Assembly: GCA_933228675.1 (NCBI GenBank)
Contig: OW121740.1
Location: forward strand, 51,476,174-51,540,173
Source of the DNA: Stomorhina lunata
Taxonomy: Eukaryota > Arthropoda > Insecta > Diptera > Rhiniidae
Length of the DNA stretch: 64,000 bases
Direction: 5' to 3'
A program made the position numbers and the translations under genes. Positions 55,796 through 64,000 of this stretch are shown here, in pieces (position 1 is the stretch's first letter; every line of letters begins with the position of its first letter). Under the pieces are notes generated by a model. The model ran no database searches. It worked only from the letters and a program-made list of their open reading frames with translations, and had not been told where the DNA came from.

Positions 55796-56830
55796 GCAAC
55801 TCCAAGTGTAGCAGTAACGACTGTGTTTGGTGGCACTTTTAGCTTAGATCAACAAACGACTCAAAGCGGAGCAGTTACAACTGGATCTGGTTGCACTACT
55901 AGCTCAGATCAACAAACGACTCCAAGTGGGACAGTAACGACTGTATCTGCTGGCACTACTAGCTCAGTAACAAGTGGATCTGGTGACACTACAAGCTCAG
56001 ATCAACAAACGATACCAAGCGGATCAGTAACAACTGGATCTGGTGGCACTACTAGCTCAGATCAACAAACAACTCTAAGTAGTAACGACTCCAAGTGGAG
56101 CAGTAACGACCTCATCTGGTGACACTTCTAGCTCAGATCAACAAACTACTCCAAGTGGAGCAGTAAAGACTGTATCTGGTGGCCCAACTAGCTCAGATCA
56201 ACAAACGATACCAAGCGGATCAGTAACAACTGGATCTGGTGAACCTACAAGCTTAAATCAACAAACGACTCTAAGTGAATCTAGAACAACTGGATCTGGT
56301 AGCACTACTAGCTCAGATCAACAAACAACTCCAAGTGTAGTAGTAACGACTGTATCTGCTGGCACTACTAGCTCAGTAACAAGTGGCACTACAAGCTCAG
56401 ATCAACAAATGATACCAAACGGATCAGTAACAACTGGATCTGGTGGCACTACTAGCACAGATCAACAAACAACTCAAAGTAGTAACTAATGTGTCTGGTG
56501 GCACTACTAGCTAAGATCAACTAACGACTACAAGTGGAGCAGTAACGACCTCATCTGGTGGCACTTCTAGCTCAGATCAACAAACTACTCCAAGTGGAGC
56601 AGTAACGACTGTATCTTGTGGCCCAACTAGCTCAGATCAACAAACGATACCAAGCGGATCAGTAACAACTGAATCTGGTGACACTATTAGCTCAGATCAA
56701 GAAATGTCTCCAAGTATAGCAGTAACGACTGTATCTGGTGGCACTACTAGCTAAGATCAACTAACGACTTCAAGTGGAGCAATAATAACTGGATCTGGCG
56801 ATACTACCAGCTCAGATCAATAAACGACAC
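55796..56830 (+). pseudogene. Mucin-like 60-bp coding minisatellite, degenerate
   Basis: About 17 units of ~60 bp encoding a 20-residue Ser/Thr/Gly-rich repeat (consensus near SSDQQTTPSG plus AVTTVSGGTT). The frame is open to about 56122, where a shortened unit shifts it. Later units contain stops (TAA within AGCTAAGATC, twice) and further length changes. Such repeats are typical of secreted mucins or glue proteins. No signal peptide or flanking exon could be tied to it, so it is probably a relic exon. Confidence 0.65.
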
Positions 56831-58575
56831 TGCACAGAACATGACCACAATGATTCAGGGAAATTTTGCATGACTTTGTAGTTAGCTTAAAGTTAGTTGG
56901 TACAAAATTAAGGTTGTATTGGGTTTGTGCTGATGTTTTTAATGCCTAGAAATTTTGGTATGAGACCACCCTTTTAGTTTTCCGATTGATAATTTAATAA
57001 CATTTCTTACGGATATTTCGAATTATTATTTCGAGTACTGTCTTCCCGGAATAGAGTTTTTGGCTATAAGGGGTCAAATGTATAGCTGTAAAGGACCAAA
57101 TGTATGTCTCTAAGACTTATGAAAAACCTCTATATAGTTGTTGATCCATATTAGTTTGTTCCAAATTCATGTTGTGAGGCGAAAAAAAAGAGTTTTTTCA
57201 GTAAAGCGTGGTATGATCTACTGGCCAAGCGACTACAAAGCGATGAGGTCTTATCCGGAAGTGAAAGTTTTTCTAAATCTAAATTTCTTTTAATTTGAAA
57301 TGCATAAGATGGGAGTACTTAAATGGTGATGTATAAGAATTCGGGTTCTTTTGAAAAGTATTAACAAATTGAATTAAATGTTATAAATTTTTGTTTCTTT
57401 AGGAAATTTTTTAGATTTTCTCATATGAATATAAACAAATTAAATTAGTTTTTTTTTCTTAAACATTCGGTTCAGTCTTAGTTAAATAATAGAAGAAGAA
57501 AAATATATTTTATATCCTTATATCTGGAATATGAACTGATAATTTAAGATTAAAAGTTACTTCAATATTTAGCAAATATTTCTTATATAAAATTATATTT
57601 AATTTTGTCGTTTTTTTAAATTTCTTTAAGAAATTATTATAAAAAATGTTTTTGATTTTTTTCAATAATGATTTTTAAAAATCTAATTACTAAATTTTAA
57701 CATATTGAGCTTTTTTTTGCCTTTTGTGTTTTTTTTTTATATAATATAAAAAGTAAAATATATTAAAAATGATCATATAAATTATATACAATATAATGTT
57801 TATAATCTTAATATAATAAATTTATTTTTTTAAAAATTTATACAAAATTTTCGAAAATTGAAATTATAAAAAAGGAAAATTAAATTGCTTTTAGTTCATT
57901 TTCAACTCCTCTTACATTTTGTTTTTAATCATAATGTTTTGATTTTTTTTTTATATTTTCATTAAATTATTTATATTATTAACAAAATAAAAACATAATT
58001 GATTGTTGTAAACAATTGGGGTATTATTACGACAAAATAATTAATGATATTTTAACTTAATGGACGGTTTTTATACAAATTATTGTGCTTTTGTAATAAA
58101 CTTAAGTTTTTGTTTTTAATTTAAAGAGAATTCAATACTGTACACTTAAAGAAATTATCTTGTAGAAATTGAAAATAGATGCAACAAATTTTGATGAATT
58201 TCAAATTTAATGAAATTATATTTTAGAAAGTAATCCTACTATGAGAAAAGCCAACGTTCAAAAAACATTGATTTGTAAGAAATAAATATTGAAGTCAGTT
58301 CGAGTCGGGCTTAGGTTCATGTCATAAATTATTTTGCAAATTTATGATTTTTTAATTAGACGACACATAGCAGGGTGGAATGCTACATTTTCCGACCCGC
58401 TACGGACTTTGCTCACTGTGTTTAACAGAACACTGAAGCGAAATTGAAAACGGGAATTATGTTGACATTAAAAACTCATTTACTTTTTCATCTTTGACCC
58501 ATTTCGACGAAAGCAATTAATTTAATTTAATATTGATTAAAATAAAATTATTTATCTTCAAAGAATAAAAATAAG
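56831..58575. other. AT-rich stretch with scattered repeat relics
   Basis: About 57190-57250 resembles 15095-15150. About 58440-58490 (AAATTGAAAACGGGAATT, ACTCATTTACTTTTTC) recurs at 62340-62385. Otherwise low-complexity AT-rich DNA, with no genes recognised. Confidence 0.4.
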
Positions 58576-60790
58576 TAGTAACTGTTTGACCGAGCCTTGC
58601 TCGGAGCTTAATGATAAGCATTCGAGGCAAATTTTAAAGTTTTCCTATATTTTATTTTATAAAGTACTAATATAAATTTAAGTTAATTTTGAATCATTTT
58701 ATTTATTTTATCCGATCAACAAATACTTTACATAATTTGCATAGTTTACAGTTTAACTTATTTTGAATAATTTTGGAAATTGATCACAACAACTTAAAAA
58801 CCTCCGCCGACTCATGCGCTACAACTTTGCTAAAGATATTTAGTCGGATCAAATGCACAATTTACGATTTAATTCATTTTAAGTAGTTTTTAGTGGCGCC
58901 AGCTGTCGGACATTATTCGTACCAAATAAGAAACTTTCGTCGGGTCATGTACAACAACTTTGCTAAAGATCATAGCATGATTAAATGCACAGTTTACGAT
59001 TAAATTGACTTTGAGTTAATTTCAGTGGCGCCATCTGTCGAAATTTGTTCATAGAAACTAAGAAACCTTCGTTGGCTTATGTGAAACAACTTTGCTAAAG
59101 ATCATAGCACGATCAAGTACAAAGTTTACGATTTCACTCACTTTGAGTAGTTTTCAGTAGCGCCACCTATTGGAAATTTATACTAATTTATACCTACTAA
59201 GAAACCTTTGCCAGCTCATGCGCTACAACTTTGCTAAAGATCATAGCATGATAAAATGCACAGTTTACGATTTAATTCACTTTGAGTATTTTTAAGTGCT
59301 GCCACCAGTCAGAAATTGGTCATACCAACTAAGAAACCTTTGTTTGCTTATGCGTAACAACTTTGCTAATGATCATAGCATGATTAAATTCACAGTTTAC
59401 GATTTAATTGACTTTGAGTAAATTTCAGTGGCGCCACCTGTCGAAATTTGTTCATAGAAACTAAGAAACCTTCGTTGGCTTATGTGAAACAACTTTGCTA
59501 AAGATCATAGCACGATCAAGTACAAAGTTTACGATTTCACTCACTTTGAGTAGTTTTCAGTAGCGCCACCTATTGGAAATTTATACTAATTTATACCTAC
59601 TAAGAAACCTTTGCCAGCTCATGCGCTACAACTTTGCTAAAGATCATAGCATGATCAAATGCACAGTTTACGATTTAATTATTTAATTCACTTTGAGTAA
59701 TGTTCAGTGCTGCCACCTGTCAGAAATTGGTCACACCAACTAAGAAAACCTTCGTCTTATTATGCGTGACAATTTTGCTAATGATCATAGTATGATCAAA
59801 TGCACAGCTTACGATTTAATTGAATTTGAGGAAATTTCAGTGGCGCCACCTGTCGAAATTTATTCATACCAACTTAGAAACCTTCGTGAAATAACTCATG
59901 TGAAATACCTTTGCTAAAGATCATAGCATGATCAAGTACACAGTTTACGATTTAACTCACTTTGAGTAATTTTCAATTGCGCCACCTGTCGGAAATTTTC
60001 CATACTTACTAAGAAACCTTTGCCGGCTCATGCGCTATAACATTGCTAAAGATCATAGCATGTTCAAATGCACAGTTTACGAATTAATTAATTTTGAATA
60101 CTTTTCTGTGGCGCCACCTGTCGGAAAGTTAGTCCTACCACTTAAAAACCTTCGCCAGCTTATCGCAACATCTTCGTGATCAAATGCATAGTTTACTGTT
60201 ATATACAAAAAACATACAGACAGACAAACATACATTTGTTTAAAAGTTACATTACTAATTTTGTCCCCTTTTTTATCCCCTAATTTCAAAAAATTTGCTG
60301 CTTCTTTTGATCAATTGAATTAGATTCATTTTATTAAAAAGCATAAGATATCACTTTATCCCATTTTGGCCGCCGAAATAAAAAAGTACCAAATAAATAC
60401 GTATTCAATATCTTTTCACATCAATTGATTTCAGTATAAAGTACCTTTTTATATTCTTTGATTCAAAAGATAAGAGTTAGCTAAAAATGTACCAAAAAAT
60501 CTATTTTCACCCTTATTTTACCCCATGTCGGGCATAGTTTCAGAAAAGTACCAAACACTTATCCGCTTATTTTTACAGTTGTTGAAAATGTAATTTAAAT
60601 TTTGTTTAAATATATACCTATTACAACTTTTTAGTTTTTTTCCCTTTTTACCCCTTTTGCAGCAAAATTTCCAAAAAGTACCTTCTTATGCGATCTATAC
60701 TGCAAAAAAGGTACCCATCATCCAAATTTCCGTATTAGAGTAAAAGAGGTATACTTTCATTTTTATGGGACTTTTAAAAGCGACCATTCG
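58576..60790 (-). mobile_element. Helitron-like element, copy F (reverse orientation)
   Basis: The plus strand begins TAGTAACTGTTTGACCGAGC with the hairpin CCGAGC-CTT-GCTCGG, the mirror of the other copies' 3' ends. It continues through about ten ~120-130-bp units, the largest array in the window, to the AAGTACC-rich leader. The unit set at about 59030-59290 is repeated almost exactly at 59420-59680, an internal multi-unit duplication. The TA-tract 5' end is missing. Confidence 0.7.
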
Positions 60791-61049
60791 GCAAATCAAT
60801 GTAGAGTCCTTGATATAATTAGGTGTTATAACAGAAGTAAAGCCGCAATAGTCGTGTCATATCGCCAGGAGCCGAGTACTTTTTGTAATTTTCATACTAT
60901 TTAATAAAATAGAGAGTAAAAAAGCAATATCCATTTTATATCTGTTAGGATTTAAGTCATTTCCATTGCATTGAGATGTGTCCGGTGAAGAATTTTATAT
61001 ACATATGAGCTATTCTCAAATATTTTCAAATATGGTATCTTGGCTTGTA
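60791..61049. other. Spacer before mariner element
   Basis: No recognisable feature. Confidence 0.3.
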
Positions 61050-62328
61050 TCGGGTGTTTTTTATTGAGGTATAGAACTTTAAGTTGGCATCACTTTTTTA
61101 ACTGGCGGCCATTTTGTCAGCTGTCAAGTGATTAATATTTAGTTTGGTTTGCCATTTCATCATGAACAGGTTGACAAAAGAACAACGCTTGCAAATCGTG
61201 CAAATTTATTTCGAAAATAATGGTTCAGTTCGCGAAGTTTACCGCAAGCTCCGTCCATTTTATGGTCGACATAATCGTCCATAAGAGCAATTAATTCGGT
61301 TAACCATGGATCGTTTTCGCACTACGTTTACTCTATGTGATAATACGCATCCGCAGCGACGTCGAACAGTGCGCACCGAAGAAATAATTGCCGCTGTAGA
61401 GCAAATTGTTGAAGAGGACCCGAATGAATCGATTCGCCACCGCGCACAGCAATTGGAGCTTTGTCCATCAACTTTATGGAAGATTTTGCGCAAAGATCTT
61501 GGCTTGCGACCTTACAAGATCCAGCTTGTGCAAGAATTAAAGCTGCGAGACCATGCAATGCGTCGTGATTTTGGTGTATGGGCCGAAAATGAGATTGATC
61601 CAGATGCTGATTTTCATCGCAAAATTTTGTTCAGTGATGAGGCTCATTTTTGGTTGAATGGCTACGTCAACAAGCAAAATTGCCGCATTTGGAGTGAAGA
61701 GAATCCACATGAGACCCTTGAGACGCCATTACATCCACAAAAACTGACTGTTTGGTGTTCTTTATGGGGTGGTGGAGTCATTGGGCCATACTTCTTCCGA
61801 AATAATGCTGGAGAGTCAGTTACCATAAATGGAGACCGGTATAGAGCCATGATAACCGACTATTTTGTTCCCCAATTGGATGGCATGAATGTGGATGAGT
61901 TGTGGTTCCAACAAGATGGCGCTACATGCTACATGAAAGAAACATTCGATGAGCGCATAATTTCGCGGAATAGACCTGTCAATTGGCCACCAAGATCGTG
62001 CGATTTGACACCACTGGATTATTTTCTTTGGGGATATGTGAAGTCGCTCGTCTACGCCAACAAACCAGAAACGTTAGGGGACTTGGAAGCCAACATTCGT
62101 GGCGTTATTGCCAACACATGGCCCCATATGCTCGAAAAAGTAGTTGAAAATTGGACCTATAGAATTGGCTTTATTCGAGCCAGCCGCGGCGGCCACATGC
62201 CCGAAATCATATTTTAACATTAATGGCATAAAATTATCCTTCCAATAAAGCCAAATTGATGGACATTAAAATGATTTTCTTGTGTTTTATTTCAATTCGA
62301 AGTTCTATACCTCTAAAAAAACACCCAT
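61050..62328 (+). mobile_element. mariner-type element, ~1.28 kb
   Basis: Inverted ends GGGTGTTTTTTATTGAGGTA and TACCTCTAAAAAAACACCC with adjoining AGAACTT, bordered by TA on both sides (61048-61049 and 62329-62330). Contains one transposase gene. Confidence 0.9.
61162..62217 (+). pseudogene. mariner transposase, DD41D-like, one stop and a small deletion
   Basis: From ATG 61162 (MNRLTKEQRLQIVQIYFENN) the frame runs to TAA 62215-62217 with a single in-frame TAA at 61282-61284, after YGRHNRP. Downstream it is open for 303 codons from Met 61306: helix-turn-helix DNA-binding region, first Asp in ILFSDEAHFWLNGYVNKQN, second Asp in LWFQQDGATCYMKE, third Asp in SCDLTPLDYFLWGYVK. Only 33 residues separate the second and third Asp. 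Relatives as I know them have QDGATCHTA.. with about 8 more residues there, which would give 41 (the DD41D group). An in-frame 24-base deletion is the likely cause, and it also removed the His after TC. The stop and the deletion make it inactive. It is nevertheless the best-preserved DNA-transposon gene in the window. Confidence 0.85.
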
Positions 62329-62627
62329 TATTTATATCGCAAAATTGAAAACGGGAATTGAAAACTCATTTACTTTTTCTCGTTTTTAATTTTTATTTAT
62401 TTGTTAAAGAAACTGGAGTACCTTTTTTGGAAAGGGGGTAGTAAGGAGGTGAATGGTGGTGAAAAGGAAAGATAAAGCTTTTTATATTACGCCCTGTCTA
62501 TAAGGAATGTAATGGGGTGTAGCTAGGGTTGCCAGACACAAATCCTGAAAAAGCTGGACATAAGGGAAAAAAAAGCTTGACAACCCAAAAATTAGCTGGA
62601 CATTAAAAATAAAAAACTTAAAAATTA

Positions 62628-62675
62628 AAAGATTCATCGAAGCAAATTATTAATAATTTGCTTCGATGAATCTTT
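62628..62675. repeat. 48-bp perfect palindrome
   Basis: Two 24-base arms (AAAGATTCATCGAAGCAAAT.. and its exact complement) meet with no spacer at 62651/62652. With one mismatch it extends several bases each side. Sits inside the 795-bp hAT element. Confidence 0.95.
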
Positions 62676-62699
62676 CAATTTTTGATAAACCGAATACCG

Positions 62700-63005
62700 T
62701 AATTAACCGCAGCGATATCGAGAGAAAATGAAATCGTCCGAGATGCTGCAGCTAATACATCTGAAACAATTTTCAACTGAAAACACATTCTTCTTGCGTT
62801 TGTCGATGACATTGATATCATGGGACGGACGCACATTTCGCGATTCGACTGCCGCCTTTTCAAATATCGAAAAGGAATGTAATAAAATGGGTCTAGTTGT
62901 CAATGAATCAAAACAAAACTTAAGAATTAGACCACATGTGATCATTGAGAACTATAGCTACGAGGAAAGAATTTGTTTATCTTGGTACCACCGTCAACAT
63001 AATTA
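62700..63005 (+). pseudogene. LINE reverse-transcriptase fragment inside hAT element
   Basis: Across two frames: a segment reading LAFVDDIDIMGRT (the FVDD form of the catalytic box), then in the next frame STAAFSNIEKECNKMGLVVNES and an ENYSYEERICLSWY-like piece. These correspond to the RT palm of a LINE different from the one at 33936-48336. About 100 codons, frameshifted, with no ends. Confidence 0.6.
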
Positions 63006-63326
63006 ACGACATAAGTTTCAAATTCAAACATAGAATCATACTTGCCAAAAATGGGGAAATTTGATAGAGGGTTATTTTATTGCAAAATGAACTTGATCAG
63101 GCAATCAATCAATCAACGCATAAATCACTTAAGTAAAAAAGAAAAAAAATACACTTTTCCAAAAGTTTTTATTGCGTTATTTTTCATAAAAATGGGTTTT
63201 CTTTAAAAGTATTTAATTTTTGACCTTTCAGCTGGACAAATTTAATTTTAGCTTGACACTGGACAAGCATTAAAAAAGCTGGACAATCCAGTCGAATCCA
63301 GCCTGACTGGCAACCCTAGGTGTAGC

Positions 63327-64000
63327 TGTTAACTAGCATTTCCAGCTACTAGGTAAGAACTGTATCCAATTCCTACTCTTACCTCCTAGTGGTACATCCT
63401 GGTAACCTGAGCAACCTAGTTGAAGATGCTTTAAACTATCCGTGTGGAATTCTAGGTTAGGGCTTATATGAGAGGGTGTCATCTTAGAGCCATTCCAACG
63501 TATTTGATCTAAGGGTCTTAGAAAATTGTACTTAGTAAAGTACGAAAATGCAGTGTCCGTTCAGTATGTTAGTTGCGGCTGCAAGCGGGCGTCTGTCTCG
63601 GATCGAGCGGCTCGCTATACAAACGTGGCTCGTGTCTTTGGACTCATTATCCATCGACTTAGTACTAACGATGTTTTGACCATGGAAAGAAACAACATTA
63701 TAGAATATCCCCCTGCTACGGCAGCTGGCATAAGGATTTTGGAGGTCCCTAAACTATGCAAGAACATTATGATGAAGAAAACTTGTTAAACTTTCTAATT
63801 ATAAAATGACATTATCTTCAATACATTTCACCCCAATATATAACATTAAAAAGATCAATTCCTTGATCTTGAGCTTGGTTCTAAATTTATAATGGCTGGT
63901 GATTTCAAAAAGCGAAGCACACGTATTGGGGCTCACGTCTTTTAACATAGGTATAGACAGTTATTGAGTGCTATCTCTTCATGCAGGTTGAACGCCGTCT
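63327..64000. other. Window end, unassigned
   Basis: Continues an unidentified sequence that begins before the hAT insertion (about 62460). Slightly less AT-rich, and an 87-codon frame at 63526-63789 has no recognisable domain. Confidence 0.3.

Larger units (their letters stand above)
62524..63318. mobile_element. hAT-type non-autonomous element, 795 bp, carrying RT sequence
   Basis: Inverted ends TAGGGTTGCCAG and CTGGCAACCCTA with the 8-bp duplication GGTGTAGC (62516-62523 and 63319-63326). AGCTGGACA-type motifs recur inside both ends. The interior holds a LINE reverse-transcriptase fragment and a 48-bp palindrome. Confidence 0.85.

Noticed and set aside
63526..63789. 87-codon frame near the window end
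   Set aside because: No domain, signal peptide or homologous copy. It lies in sequence that appears to be repeat-derived.

Overview
This window is AT-rich, intron-rich eukaryotic DNA dominated by transposable elements. It most likely comes from a higher fly (Diptera, possibly a calyptrate). That is inferred from a ModSP-type immune serine-protease gene family, insect-type Tc1/mariner, hAT and Gypsy elements, and a primer-binding site matching an animal lysine tRNA. No bacterial features (operons, ribosome binding sites, CRISPR) are present.

Host genes. (1) Positions 69-600 (+) are the last exon of a chymotrypsin-fold protease with its catalytic Asp and Ser regions; the rest lies outside the window. 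(2) A complete five-exon gene on the + strand, which I assembled from splice signals and matching phases, runs from 10727 to 52897. Its exons are 10727-10793, 27564-27849, 28000-28754, 28936-29068 and 52594-52897. It encodes a predicted 514-residue secreted protein: signal peptide, four LDLa modules, a Ser/Thr/Pro-rich linker, a CCP-like Cys-rich segment and a protease-like domain. This is the architecture of ModSP, the apical protease of the fly Toll cascade. The protease domain is broken twice: the catalytic His is Asn, and the segment that should carry the GDSG serine motif is missing. It is therefore a non-catalytic homologue or a decaying paralogue. The last intron of both genes interrupts the protease domain at the same place and in the same phase, so they are tandem paralogues.

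Layout. 0.6-10.6 kb: diverged repeats, a 3.0-kb DNA transposon lodged in the (TA)n tract of a Helitron-like element, and two more Helitron-like copies head to tail. 10.8-27.6 kb (intron 1): a short hAT, a dead DD37E-type Tc1/mariner, LINE and SINE fragments, a Helitron-like copy split by a 2.5-kb hAT, another hAT relic, and about 93 copies of a 21-bp satellite. 29.1-52.6 kb (intron 4): a decayed repeat containing a Helitron-like copy, a SINE, a LINE split by a 12.2-kb Gypsy-type retrotransposon, a 1.6-kb foldback element, and three copies of a ~0.66-kb tandem repeat. 52.9-64 kb: a 30-bp satellite, a mucin-like minisatellite, a reverse-oriented Helitron-like copy, a dead mariner, and a hAT carrying a reverse-transcriptase fragment.

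The Gypsy element (34570-46755, coding on the - strand) looks young and complete. Its two 3147-bp LTRs look identical where compared and are flanked by a 4-bp duplication. It has a tRNA-Lys primer site, a Gag with a RING-H2 finger plus a CCHC knuckle, and a full Pol reached through an A AAA AAC slip site followed by a short stem-loop. Exact target duplications give a relative order of several insertions.
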